A stretch of 64,000 nt of DNA. It comes from Dermatemys mawii. Its lineage: Eukaryota > Chordata > Testudines > Dermatemydidae. Both the position numbers and the translations under genes were made by a program. Shown here piece by piece: positions 46,011 to 58,430 of this stretch. The first letter of the stretch is position 1, and every line of letters begins with the position of its first letter. The notes beneath the pieces are model-generated. The model searched no databases. It saw nothing but the letters and a program-made list of their open reading frames with translations, and was not told the DNA's origin. The stretch spans positions 10,922,470 to 10,986,469 of the forward strand of contig ML677385.1 of assembly GCA_007922305.1 (NCBI GenBank), read 5' to 3'.

Positions 46011-47650
46011 GTGAGTTGCTAAATAAGTGCCAAGAAAACCATTGATGTATCATTGTTATTTAGTGCTTCTCACATTGAGAACGAGATTTTCCACGTGTTA
46101 CAGTGTTAATGCAATTCTTTTTATACAAACAGTAGTAGCAGGAAACTTTTGACTTGTTATTTATACGTTTTTACAAGCTGTGCTGCTAAGACACTTGAAC
46201 AGATTTATATTGATACAGCAGCAATAACACTGGCACGGAAAGGTATTTTCTGTCAATGTGTTTAAAATTAATAATCTGATCATATGTTGTTTATGCATAA
46301 TACTACTCATTAATAGAAAAGAAACTGAAAGTACCCATGCTTTTACAGTTGATTTCAGATTAACTTGAACTTCCAATTAACACATTTTTTAAAAATAAAT
46401 AATTTTGGTTAAATCCTATTTAGGTTAGGTCAGTCTTCCAGTACCATTCATTATTGGTAGGTAGCTATACATAAATTGGTAATACAAATTCATAATTTGA
46501 ATTGGTATCTTATGTGTTTCTCATTAACATTGTTTGCTCAATGGTCACCGTTTTGACCAGAATGACAGAGAGTAACTTTCATAGTATTAACATTTCAGAG
46601 CAGTAGGAGTCCCACAGATGCTGTGACCCATATGTTGTAGGCTGTTCCCCTAATATTGAAAACTATGCAATGGCTAACCTAGCCAGTATTATTTGCTCTG
46701 TGCTGCTCACACTTCACTTCTTTTGTCTTGTGGATAGTATGATTGCAGAATACTATTGTGGTTAGCAGAAGAAAGATGTTCTTGTGGTTGAGGCACAGAA
46801 TTCGGACTTGGGAGATTTGGATTCAGTTAATGGCTTTGTCACAGACACCGATGACCGCAAGTCATTTAGACCCTGATTTTCACAGGTATTTTGGTGTTGC
46901 TGTGCTCAGCATTGCAATGCCTAACTGATTTAGGAGACTGTCTTGGCTTCAAAAGTGATTGTGATGTTTAGGAGCCTAACTCCAATTGAATGCTTATTTA
47001 ACAGCATAAATACAGATTTAGGAACCCAACTTTAGGCCTTTAACGTAGTCCTGTTTGAAAAAGGACTAAATTAAAGCAAACTAGGTACGTTTTAGTTTGC
47101 GCGCACAGTGTCCATAGCGAGGGGTTAGTGCTCAGCATGCTAGGGTGGGTAAAAAATCAAGACACTCATTTAAGAGCCTAAATATAGATTTAGGAGCCTA
47201 AGTTTAGATTTCCACATTTGAACTGTGGCGTTCATATACAAATCCTAAATTGTCTTATCACTTTAAACAGGAGTAGAACAGTGGGGAAGGGAGTGAGGGA
47301 AAACAAAGCAGAGAATGGGCAGGAATCAAGATATGGCAGAGAGCTGGAGAAGTTTCCCACAGGTACAGCTAAGCTTCGCTGTTTTTATCCTGATGCCTTG
47401 CAGGGAAACAGCACAAGGTGTAGTGTTCCAAAAGATAGTGTGTGACATGAAATGAGAGCAATGATCTGTCCTCCCTTCTTTCAGAATGTATTGGCTAGAA
47501 AAGTCGAGTGCATAGAAACTGAAGCTGGATTAAGAACTGAAATTATAGTAATGAAAAAACCGTTCTGGGATATGGGCAAATCTCTTAATGGACCGTACCT
47601 GTCAGGCCATTATCAAAGTGTACAGCTTAAATAGGTAGCTGGCAGAGTGT
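46011..47650. other. TAB3: TAB3 intron 5, left part, with old SINE-like text
   Basis: Around 46790-47200 the sequence resembles an old CORE/MIR-type SINE followed by repeated 'gatttaggagcctaa' words (three to four diverged units). No coding frame is supported. Confidence 0.4.
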
Positions 47651-47683
47651 GGTGCCTGTAAGTCAGTTCTTTGCTCAGGGGTC

Positions 47684-48466
47684 GGATTGCCTCCCCACTC
47701 TGATCTCTAGGGTACAGATGTGGGGAACTGCATGAAAAAAAGAAATAACCCCCCCCAAGCTTATTTTACCAGCTTGGGTTAAAATGTTTTTCCCCAGAAC
47801 ACACACTCTTTTGTATCTGGACCTGGTACGCTGCCACCACCACCAAACTAGGTCTAGAGTAGTTTGGGACCCTTCTTTCCCTTTCCACTAACCCCCCAAA
47901 CTTCTTCCTTCCCTGGAAAGCTTGAGAGAATAAAACCCCCAAACCTCGCCTGCTCCTGCGAGATGTGCCCGATCCAAAACCAGGATCTTACACAATGGAA
48001 AACAAGCAGTCAGCTTCTTAAGAGAGAGATTTTAATAAAAGAAAAAAGGAAAGGAATAAATCCCTTATAACCATCAATAGAACAGCATCTACCATAATCA
48101 ACAAAAGGATTCAGAAACCAAACCTCTCCCCCGAGGCAATTTTCTCCCACAGTTGATATCTCTGCTGAAGCTTACAATATCAAGAAGCACCCAGCCAACA
48201 CTCACCACTGAGAACCCTCCACGTGATAAAAAGAAGGTAAACTTACTGACTACAATACTTAATAGAATCTATAGTTATAGTGAAAGACATAGCTGTGTTC
48301 ATCCCATAGCCGAGGTGAACAGAGAGAGACCCAGAGAGAAACTGAAAGTTAAAATCCTTTGTCTCCTGAGGAATTTCTCATTGGTCAGTTGTCCACCTCT
48401 CAGGTTACCTTTAGCTTAATCCCTTACAGGTAAACACTAATTCTAGGCTACTTCACACTTATGACA
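47684..48466 (-). mobile_element. LTR-like retroelement fragment, probably a solo LTR
   Basis: On the minus strand it begins TGTCATAAGTG and passes through a TTTTATTAAAATCTC-type polyadenylation zone (around 48040-48020). It ends with 'gtaccctagagatcagagtg' and 'gggaggcaatcc'. I recognise the last block from turtle LTR elements. It is bounded by two identical 33-base words (47651-47683 and 48467-48499), far longer than a normal 4-6 base LTR target duplication. No gag, pol or env text is visible. Confidence 0.55.
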
Positions 48467-48499
48467 GGTGCCTGTAAGTCAGTTCTTTGCTCAGGGGTC

Positions 48500-49022
48500 T
48501 GATGGAATGTGTGCAATATTTAAACTAAATTAGTTTGTGTTGTGTGGTAAAAATGGTACATCAAATACGCTATATAGTAAGTGTTGACTAGTAGTTTGTT
48601 GGTAGCACTTTGAGAATGCTGTGCAGCTTGAAAAACTGATAATCAATGTGTAGTTCATTGAACTTTTCAAACTTTGGGCTGTATTTACATCTTTCTACGT
48701 ATTTATTTTACTACTGTTCTAGAAAGTACCAACACAAAGGTAAAAATCAGGTTAACTAATTTGTAAGAAATTCAGAGATGACAGTGGAGCAGTTAACCAG
48801 TAACCTGGGAAAAAACACTAATTTTCTGAGAGAAGGAAAAAAAAAGATGACTTCTGAGATAAAGAAAAATGAAACCTGAGAATTCCTTTTTCCAGTATAT
48901 ATGTCTTGACAGTATGACATACACATAATTTTAGATTTTTACAGAAAAACTTGAAATACAAAGGTTTGATTTCTCAATATATTTCACCTCAGGCGTAGAT
49001 TAATTTTAAACATTTATATACT
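48500..49022. other. TAB3: TAB3 intron 5, unassigned
   Basis: AT-rich, nothing recognised. Confidence 0.5.
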
Positions 49023-49240
49023 TAAGAACATAAGAGAGGCTGTACTGGGTCAGACCAAAGGTCCATTGAGCCCAGTATCCTGTCTACTGACAGTGGCCAA
49101 TGCCAGGTGCCCTAGAGTGAGTGACTCTAACAGGTAATGATCAAGTGATCTCTCTCCTGCCATCCATCACCCCCCTCTGACAAACAGAGGCTAAGGACGC
49201 CATTTCTTACCCATCCCTATACTTAATAAAAGTTAAGGGT
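49023..49240 (-). mobile_element. CR1-type LINE 3' fragment
   Basis: 'agaacataagagaggctgta', 'ctgggtcagaccaaaggtcc' and 'cagtggccaatgccaggtgc' are the reversed 3' end of a turtle CR1 subfamily, related to the copy at 20605-21056. Non-coding. Confidence 0.72.
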
Positions 49241-49808
49241 GTTTTTTTTATGAGCAACTGCTGACACTCAGCTACGTAGTACCTGTGGGAGTTGGGTCAT
49301 TCGCCAGTTCAGGAGAACAGGGCATTGCTGGAAGGGGAGCACAGGAGTACCTTCAAAACTCTATCACCAAACTGAAAGAGGGTTGGGATGATTGCCCAAC
49401 CTCAGAAGTTTTCCCTTTCGGGGTACTGTTGAATCACTTTTGCAAGAGATGCCTTTTATCCCTGACTTTCATAAGACGTTTCTGAAGAGCAGATGGCTCT
49501 TGCACCAAATCCAGGTATTTTCCTAAATAAATTCCCAAGGGAATATACCCCTGCTCAGATCTTCCAACAAACTCCTTTCTCTCCCTCTCACTCACACACG
49601 CTTGTTCCTCCTTCATACTGCACAGTTCACTATAGGAGCGTCATAGTATCAGTGCTTTGGGGAACAGCATATGAACATTTTTTAGCAAAGTGTACTGTGT
49701 ATGCTTGCTTGTCAGGATGTTGCCTTCTTGCTTAGGAACACAGATTCCTCAGTACCTCCCCTATAACTTCATGGATGCTAGTTTCATGCAATTTATCTCT
49801 AACTAAAG

Positions 49809-50276
49809 CAGGGGTGGGCAAACCTTTTGGCTTGAGGGCTGCATCTGGGTATGGAAATTATATGGTGGGCCATGAATGCCTGGTGCAGGAGGGGGACTCT
49901 ATGGGATGTAGCATGGGAGGGCTCTATAAGGGATGTTACCGAAGTGGTGGGATGGAGGAGTCGGAGAGGCACCCTAGCTGGGACAGGTGTGGCCCCAGGG
50001 TGGTTTCGAGGCTCTCAAAGGTGGGGCCAGCCTGGGAGGGGATTGGGTGCACTGCCGTGGGGGGGAAGGGCCGCCACATAAGGGCGGAGTTCCAATCCCG
50101 GAAACAGCGCGGTGATGTTACTCCTGTGCAGTGTGGTTCTGCATGCTGAAAGATGGTGCTCATCAAGTGAATGAGAGTTGAGGGCTGGGGAGTACCATGC
50201 AGGCGGAGCAGGGCAAGCCCCCAACTCCTCTGATGGGCTGGAAATGGCCTACAGGCTGTAGTTTGCACACACCTAC
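49809..50276. mobile_element. hAT-type non-autonomous element
   Basis: The left end is 'caggggtgggcaaacctttt' then 'gagggctgcatc'. The right end, 'ggcctacaggctgtagtttg', followed by diverged bases, is the counterpart. Same family as 19425-20115. The flanks aactaaag and actaaaag suggest a blurred 8-bp duplication. GC-rich interior frames on both strands are not genes. Confidence 0.62.
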
Positions 50277-50702
50277 ACTAAAAGAAGGGGTAGGAAAGGT
50301 GTGTGGCATTTATCTTCCTGTGAAGCATCCTACAGTGTTGACTTTTGGGTGCAGGATAGTGAATTAGACCATTTGCTGGGGGGTTTTATGGTAAATATTT
50401 TGTTATGAATTACTGATAGCCTTTAATAACAAATATGGAAAGAAGACTTTTGGAAAAAGTCACTAGGGTAAAACGACAAATATATAAACTGGGTGCTGTG
50501 TGAAAGTATAGGCTTTTATAAATAAATTCTATTTGATGGTAAGAATAATCTACTTGGAAAAGGAGTCATGCCTCAAAAAAATATATAAATCTTTTGGAAG
50601 TTTTTTTTTTAAGTTCTTGATCAAATGAAAAACTAAAATTATCTATCCGGCTTCTGAAGTTAGTATCACTTTGTAATATTATGAAACACTCAGGATGTAG
50701 GC

Positions 50703-50876
50703 CAGGGATCAGTAACGTTGGCACATGGGACCGCAGGGTAAGCACCCTTAATGGGCCCCGCCGCTTTGTTTACCTGCCATTTTGCCGACTGCTGCTCCCA
50801 CTGGCCGCGGTTCGCCGTCCCGGTCCAATGGGGGCTGTAGGAAGCGGCGCAGTGCTGGCAACGTTAACAATCCCTG
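50703..50876. mobile_element. hAT-type MITE, short copy
   Basis: The left end is 'cagggatcagtaacgttggc' and the right end 'ggcaacgttaacaatccctg'. The flanking octamers atgtaggc (50695-50702) and atgtaggt (50877-50884) differ at one base. Same family as 14613-14899, internally deleted. Confidence 0.75.
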
Positions 50877-50884
50877 ATGTAGGT

Positions 50885-51512
50885 AGTTAAATGTGTAAAA
50901 GGACAACAGAAGGAAGAACCACCAAACTCCTCTTCTTAAATGGCAGATTTTTAGGTACTACTACTGACATATTTGTAGAAACCATACTCCTAATGAGAAA
51001 GCAAAATGTTGTATTACATGTAGGTTTAGTATACTGATTTTACTGCTAACCACGGCAAGAGTGCCCTGCAATGGACCTGCATGACATCAAGATTCCTGCT
51101 GTCAGCCCAGTGGAGACTAGTTTGGGGGGCTGAATGCCTGGCACATAGCGTGGTGTCTTCAAACCCACTTTCTCTTAGAAAATTCCCTTCCTTTGATACA
51201 TATACAGACTCATACATTAAGCAGCATTTACATGGGCCTTGGAGTGAATTCATATCATTCCCTGCTAATAGCCATCAGCTTTGGACTGCCTTCTCAGTAC
51301 ATAATAAATGCATAATGTATGTATTTTGTACATTCTGAATTTCAAATCCTAGTCCAGTTGTACAATGCCATTTAGATGTCTGTAAAACACAGCTGAAAAC
51401 TACTAGCTAGTGGATGAGTATCTTAACCTACTCTTCTAAGTATTTGCTAAAATTGTGTGATATGTTTTCTTATGAAGGCTTTCTTTGAAAAATAACATTA
51501 TTTTTTCTTTAG
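50885..51512. other. TAB3: End of TAB3 intron 5
   Basis: Unique intron sequence ending in 'acattattttttctttag', a strong pyrimidine-rich acceptor. Confidence 0.6.
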
Positions 51513-51661
51513 AGCATCAAACCAGCTCCAAACAGACTCCACAGCCTCAGCCAAGAGATGAAGACTTTGAAGGGGCTCCATGGAATTGTGAGAGCTGTAC
51601 CTTTCTGAACCACCCAGCGCTGAACCGCTGCGAGCAGTGTGAAATGCCACATTACACCTGA
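51513..51661 (+). CDS. TAB3: TAB3 last coding exon (NZF zinc finger, stop)
   Basis: 149 bases: it completes Glu632, then residues 633-680 and TGA at 51659-51661. The C-terminal Npl4-type zinc finger is complete: Trp655-Asn656, Cys657, Cys660, Cys671, Cys674. The Thr661-Phe662 pair that contacts Lys63-linked ubiquitin is present. The [13 protein letters not shown] acidic lead-in matches TAB3. The AGAG at the acceptor is ambiguous by eye, but only a cut after the first AG keeps the frame. Human TAB3 (712 residues) has roughly 34 more residues just before this exon. I found no exon for them between 46011 and 51512. Confidence 0.96.
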
Positions 51662-52711
51662 ATCTGGAAAGGGTCTGCAGTAGGTTGAGAACAGGTTTTG
51701 AGCCCACAGCCATAGGAGAAGGAAACATGGGAACCTTTCAGTCCATCTGCCAGGCCTTTGCCAGTTAACTATTTTCAAATTACAAGGGGGAGGAAAAGAT
51801 GTGAAACTGTTTCCACTTGTACTGCACTAGAGAGTAAATTTTGGGGGCGGGGAAGGAAATATTCTTTTCTTATCCCATTGTAGTGAGCAATGCAGAAAGG
51901 ATACCCAAAACCAGAAAAGGATTCACTCTTTGAAGAATGTATACAGGGAAGCAGATAATTGCTGCTGTTTAATCCTGTGGCTAGTTACTGCTTAGTGGCT
52001 CTTAATTTTTAAATATAGAACTTAGTAATGATGTGAAATATTACAGTTATCCCGACAAACTGAAGCCATAGCTGACCTACTTGGTCCCAGCTAGCTGGAA
52101 AACAAAGGCTCCCTGTGCTTCTGGATTGTAAACTACTGAAAAAGAAGACAGGAAAATGCAACTGTAAATTTTACAACATATAGAAAACAGAGAGGGGGTA
52201 TTTGTAATTGCTGCTTTTTTTCAGGGTGATTTAAGTCTGCACAAAAATTTTCTGTTTTGAGATTGTGACTTCTGGTGGGAAAATGAGATACTGTATGAGC
52301 CTTATAAAAAGTTGAATTGGGGGTGATTCTACAATCCCTTTTGCTTGTACAGTGCTCACCAAGCAGTGTCAACACTGGAAATTAACTAAGAGCTAATTCT
52401 ACCATATTACTGATGAAAAGATTGCTGCATGCTCTTATTTGGCCATTGTGTGGTAAAGCTAAAAGTAAATTATGCTTTTATAAATAACGTTCTCCTAAGA
52501 CTGCTCTTTAGCAGGACAGTGAACGTATGCCAAATTCTTTTTGGAAGATTTGAGCTCAGCCGTGGCTATGTATGAGAAGTGTTTGCACCCTGTTACTTAG
52601 GCCTTTTCTGCTTCCAATTTTGTGAAGAATTCATGATGTTTACAGCACAGAAGGTACTTTGTGCCCCAATCCTGATTTAGCTGAAAAAGATGTAATCAAT
52701 ATTTGCTCTTC

Positions 52712-52717
52712 AATAAA
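52712..52717 (+). terminator. TAB3: Proximal poly(A) signal candidate
   Basis: AATAAA in 'ttcaataaaggtttatttgc', about 1.05 kb after the stop, followed by T-rich and GT-containing sequence. Confidence 0.45.
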
Positions 52718-55700
52718 GGTTTATTTGCACATTAATAAACCAGCCTGTATAAAATAGCAGATGGCAGATCGGGAAAAGTTGCACACTGCATTTTTTAATT
52801 TTGGTCAGGAGATGTTTGCAATACAGTAGAGAATACAAAACACTTGCAAACTAAAAAACATACTGTTACTTTTATGCATAATATATTGTATTATATAAAA
52901 TTATCAGTTTAAATGCTTCAGTTTTCTGTAATAAAGCAGTCATTTTTTGTAAAATCAGAACTTGCGGATTTGGGCAGCTGAATGATTATGATGTGAAATT
53001 GTGTGACTGATTTAGGATGTTTTTCATAACGATAAGAAGCTGGTACCATGCATTTGAATTTGTTCACTGTTACTTTGTTGTTTAAAATCCAGCACTTTCA
53101 CAGCATTTGAAAGGGAGAGTTTTTGTTGTTTTGTCTGTATTGCCTTTCTGGTGTCTTCCCTCCATGCAGTTTAAAAACATAGCAGCAAAAACTGTTGTTT
53201 TGTGATTCAGATCAGGAACTGCCTTTTAGCTGGTATGATATTGAAATATGTTCCTTTACTCCTTAAATCTTAAGCATAACCTAAAATAATCTATTTAATA
53301 AGTTTGCTTGAGATCAATTGAAGTATGCAACATTAGTAAGCAAAATGAAGTCAAAGCCATCGGAGTTGAGATTTCTTTTTAAGTTGTTGATGATTTTGTA
53401 CTTTATGAAGCTCGTATCTGAAAGAAGACAAAACAAAAATTCCCACTGTCCACATGAAGTTAAAAATAAGAGAATTTTTGTATTTCTGTCTTTCGTATAA
53501 ATGAACAGTGTGGCAAAACTGAAGGGACAGTGTGGAAAATGGATGAGCTGAAGTATTTTACCTAAAAAATTTTTTTTCTTGAGAGGTTAGCCACATCATT
53601 GCCTGTTGTATATTCAGCTATTCAATACCGTACCAATTCTGTCATAGTTCTTCAGCGATGATGCCTTTTCTTTTGTATGATTTTAATTTTCAGTCCTGTT
53701 GATTGTTTTTAACAGCTTTAGTTTCTGCTGGAATAGCAAAAATAACTAAAATGGCAGTCATCAGATGAGAATAACAATAGCATGCTTGAGAACACTTGTG
53801 GCACTTTGTTTTAAGACTGTGTAGATGCTGTTGATGAAAAAAAATGCATGCAATTCATTAATTCTGTGAGCTCTAATAATCCTAAATGCATGGTTTCTGG
53901 TGTTAAAAACATTCTAGTCTTAGTCATAGCTTTCGCCAGCTAGCAGAAGACAAAAAAGAGGCAAGAGGGGAAATGCTGTTGGGAGGGTGTGTGTGTGTGA
54001 GTGCCATTAAATGGGCAAGTTGATTTTAAGAGCAAAGCTGATTTTTATTTGAGTATTTTTCAGTTCTCATTTGTTGGTTATACAAAAAGCATTGAAAATT
54101 TTTTCTGTTGTGCTCATTTACTTGTAAATGTCCATGCACAAACATTAGCAGTAAAAGAACTCTGTATGGTACTTGAATCTTTACTTTGTTAGAACATAAG
54201 TTCTATTTCAATATTAGGTCATCCATTTTGCTTTTGGAAGCAGCAACACCTTTCACACTCCAACTGAAATGTAGACTATGCCAAAAAAGGTTTCTTTGTG
54301 TAATATTTATTTAATGCACACAAAACCCTAATGTCAGCTGGCATATAAAATGCACTGTATTGTGTAAAACTTTTGAGTGTATATGTGTGTGGATGGCAGG
54401 ATGCTGATGCCATCGTGGTGGTGTTAATGCACTACTTATTTTTAATAACAAGCTTTCTCTCAACCGTACTATTAGACTAGGTACGGTTCGGTTGGTAATT
54501 TACTTGGACTTTAGGTATTCAAAAGGATTTCACGATTCATCTAAATTAACTTTTATAAAAGCTTTTTATATTTGTCATCTATTAATATCAATTATCCCTT
54601 CCTACTACCATAGTTCTTTAAAAGTTTTAATCAGAGTGGAACTTGTGAACAATATTTCAGGGTATAGCAAACCAAAAGAAATCCTAAACTTGGCTATGCT
54701 TCGAATTTGATGTAATTATCAACCTTGCTTTTTTGGCAGGGAGAAGGGCGCGTGGGGGCTAAGAAGAAAATACTTTGTAAAATATAGTCTAAGATCGGAT
54801 TGAGTTGTGCATTTGTGTGTCTGTGGTACGTGTGTTTTTCCTTAAGATGGGAGGCGTGATGAGAAGATGTAATAATTTTTAAAGAGCTGGTCTCAGTCTT
54901 AGTACTTCCTAATCATGTGCTACTAAATCATGTTTTCTTTAAAAATATATTATTGCTTTCTTTCAATTACTGTATCTATCCCAGGTATACTCTCATTTCA
55001 GTTTTTTCATGGCAACACATGTTGACATTAAGATTGATTGATTGTAAAGTCCTTTGAAACTGAATTCATAAATGTTTAATAGCTGAAATTGGGAAACAAA
55101 ATGGGAAAAAATAAAGAATGTGAGAATATCAAATAAGTTAAAAATGAAATTGTCATCTTGATCCTTTTTAATATTCTTTGGTCTATCCAGGAATGTGAAA
55201 ATGGCTTTTGTAGTTTGAGATGGACAGTTGGACTCAGATATTTAACTGAGACTGTAAAATTTACATGCTATGATACTACTGTGACTCTCCACCCCATAAA
55301 GAGAGAAGACATGCACACAAACAATGCGTCTTGTAGTCAGTATTGCTTCTGTGTTCTGCACCTATTTTATTTCCTTTCCAAATGTTAACATAATTATTTA
55401 AAATTGGTCCTGACTGAAACTTGCTGTATTTTTTTAGTTTGGGGGCATTCTCATTGCTTATCTATGAATATTAATATAGGTAGGTTTTCCTTGACTTATT
55501 TGAATAATAAGAGGTCATTGGAGTTAATGCAATATTATAATTTTGGGTTTTCAAGACTTTAAAGAATTTTTTAAAACTCTGTTCTTGAAATTTATTTATT
55601 TATGGTGGCACTGATGTATCTAATCCATATTTCCTGCTGTGTGAAAGCCTGTTAATTTTTTTCATTGAAACAACAAGACTAGATCTTGTTAAATCCTGTA

Positions 55701-55843
55701 AATACGATGTCTCTAGATTTTAGATGTATATGCTGTGAATGAGATTATTACCAAGAGATGAAATTGTACAAAAGCATTAAGAGGCTGTGCATGCGTGGTA
55801 TCTCCAGAAAGTGCATACTCGGAAAGTTGCAGATTTCTGCAAA

Positions 55844-55857
55844 AATAAATTAATAAA
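55844..55857 (+). terminator. TAB3: Distal poly(A) signal pair candidate
   Basis: Two AATAAA hexamers (55844-55849 and 55852-55857), followed about 35-45 bases later by a T/G-rich 'tcgttctcatgtgtagtag' context. This is the probable end of the long transcript. Confidence 0.55.
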
Positions 55858-55880
55858 CTAAGAAAACATCACATCCTGCA

Positions 55881-57822
55881 TTCGTTCTCATGTGTAGTAG
55901 AAGACATATTTCCAAAATACCAAATTTTCTTGCTTTGACAACTAAGCATGTTTCTGTGTTAAAGTGTAGCGTTCTCCTTAAACCCATAGCTATATTTTTC
56001 ATTTGTATCTGTGTAAATCGAGATATTTCCCTGTGAACTGCTTTATGTTGGAATTGGGCCCCAAACTTGCAGGGGGGATCACAGGGGCAGACTTCTGAGG
56101 TGTGTGGTGTCTCACTGAAGTTTCAAAGGTGCTCTGTGCAGTTCAGATTGCAGGACTGGGACTGTGCACAAATGATGTTCACAAAGTGTTTTAGTCTCTT
56201 CCTTTCAGCAGCAAGTCAGAGAGCATTCTGATTCCAGAAGATGCTGTTAGTAATGGCAGTTGAACATTTATTGTAGATTTCCACAAATTCCCTCCCCCCG
56301 CACCCCAGGCTTGAGGAAAATGTTCTTTTCTTGAATGATGGTGTAGAATTTTTGTCATTTTTTCCCAACAATGACTCAGGTGTGACTGTTGAATCACAGC
56401 AAAGGTAGTTTCCTTGGCGTAGTATCTTTCTTCAAACTATAAAGTTCATTAAATTGATTTGTCATGTGCTCTGGTAGGTGGTATAAGAATTAACCTTTTC
56501 AGCTGATCCTTTTAACCCTTCTGTATGAAAGATGGTTGGTAAGTACTAATTGTTGCTTCTCAGTTTAAGTGTATTGGGACTAGACAACTGATTTAATCAA
56601 ATTTATTAAAATCAGTCTCAAATTGTGGCTTGCTGATGTCTGTTGAATTCTAAATCAAAGGTTTCCATACTTTGAATGAGGACTATTCAAGCTCCATGAG
56701 CAGGATTTTCAGAAGTGCCCAGAGTTGCCTTAACTCTTCCCTCTGAAACCAGTGGTTAAGCTCCCAGTGAGTTCAGTGGAAGAACAGTCAAGCTAACTAA
56801 TCCCAAGCTAATTTTGGATTCCCAATTTGATGTAGCTCAAAACTCTAATTTGGGACTATTGCCTAAAATCTAAGCCGTTAGGTTGTAACTGAGCAAGGAT
56901 AGGTCCTCCTGGTGCTGCCAATGCTAGTGAAGAGAGCAATACTTTCCACTATGGGAGTAACCTGAATGTTTTTGTAGTTTCTTGGGTTCTTGTTTTGTAA
57001 CAAAAGAAGTGTTCGAGTTTTTAAAAAGCCAGTGTCGCATAACTGGAGTGGGGGAGATAACCTGCTGGGAGGGAAGGGATTGCCTTACATAATAGTACCA
57101 CACAAACTTGGTTGCCTTAGAGTTAAGGTTGCTCAAGTGCAGTTTGTGTTATAGCCATCAATAAAAATCAAGGAAATCATCAAATTAGGCTACATTAACA
57201 ACATAACGCCCACACACAGACACTTCACCTGTATGACAAACATATTTACTTTTAACACACACAGCTCACACATTCACTTTCTCTAATTTATAGTCATTGT
57301 ACAAACTTGTCTGGTGTGTGAGGAGCTGCTGATTAACTAGGTTGTAGAGAAGAACTGATGCAGCACTTGGACCATTGCCAGTCTGTCATGTACAGAAGGT
57401 TGGAAAACACTTGCATTCCCCTGCTTTCTCCTTCACTCATCCTCTGGATGCTGCCTCAGGAGCTTTGCTCACACTCATCCTATCATCGTCAGTCCCTCAG
57501 GGCATCTTCCATACCTTGAGTCCCTCTCCCCTCATATCCCTGATCACTCTATTGTAGGCTGTCTCACTCTTCCCTGCACACTTTACTCCCCCTCTACAAT
57601 CACTAAAAAGGCGACTTCTTACAAGGAGCCTGACCTATAGAATGTGGCATTGACAAAACTTCCCACATCCATTAAGTTTTGTCAAAGGAAGCTAGCTCTG
57701 ATGAGAGAACCTTTGCTCCCATGTAGCCTACAAATCAAACATTAATATCCTTACTACAGCTGCAGTGTGTGTTGTGGTAAGGTGGAAGAAACAAGATATG
57801 TGTTAACAGTTTGCTTTCAACA
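55881..57822. other. Intergenic stretch, unassigned
   Basis: Near 56700-56790 the text resembles an old amniote SINE or MIR tail ('gattttcagaagtgcccaga'). A C/T-rich patch lies at 57415-57600. No gene. Confidence 0.45.
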
Positions 57823-58012
57823 GAATGTCTATCTCATAGAACTGGAAGGACCTTGAAAGGTCAAGTCCAGCCCCCTGCCCACACTAGCAGGACCAAATAC
57901 TGTCCCCTGACAGATCTTTTGCCCCAGATCCCTAAATGTCCCCCTCAACGATTGAACTCACAACCCTAGGTTTAGAAGGCCAATGCTCAAACCACTGAGC
58001 TATCCCTCTCTC
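57823..58012 (-). mobile_element. tRNA-derived SINE (Cry-I-like), near full length
   Basis: Read on the minus strand the head is 'gagggatagctcagtggttt', then 'gagcattggc', then 'gggttgtgagttcaatcg'. That is an A-box and a B-box of a tRNA-like pol III promoter. The body contains 'cctgctagtgtgggcaggggg' in reversed form and the tail 'ctatgagata'. It matches 12163-12335 across most of its length. No functional tRNA is implied. Confidence 0.8.
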
Positions 58013-58430
58013 TGCCCCTGCCCTGGCTCCGTCTGTGAATGGATGAAGCATCAGCTTAGCATGTGAACTGGAAAATCAGCACCAAATAGAAACTGAAATA
58101 CTGAATGTGAAGTATAGAATGAGAGATGAATTTGTTCCATGCTACAAACTCCTCTAATTACTTAGAAATGCCACACCCAATGTTGCACTAATTTAACTAA
58201 AGGTGTAGTTTTAAAACTAATTTATTTAAAACTAATGTATTTAAAACTATTTTAAATGGTACAACTTGGTCTTGTTACTAGGAAAATGTACAAGCATTAC
58301 AATTATACCACATAATTACTCCTATAAAGCCTCATCTCAAGACTCTTAGAGTAACCAGACTTGGTTGGTTTGTATCCACACAATTATACACCATTACAAT
58401 TGTTTAACTAGGTAGGTAAATATCCTGGGG

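Larger units (their letters stand above)
51662..55880 (+). other. TAB3: TAB3 3' untranslated region
   Basis: About 4.2 kb of AT-rich sequence with no interspersed repeat that I can recognise, in contrast to the surrounding DNA. That is what a long conserved 3' UTR looks like. Candidate poly(A) signals lie at 52712-52717, 52930-52935, 55844-55849 and 55852-55857. The frames at 54001, 54492 and 55158 lack any domain and are rejected as genes. The end point is inferred. Confidence 0.65.

Noticed and set aside
49851..50268. GC-rich overlapping frames on both strands
   Set aside because: They are within a hAT-type element; no domain or splice-site support.
57823..58012. tRNA gene on the minus strand
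   Set aside because: A- and B-box-like words are present, but the cloverleaf is not maintained and a SINE body follows. It is a tRNA-derived SINE.
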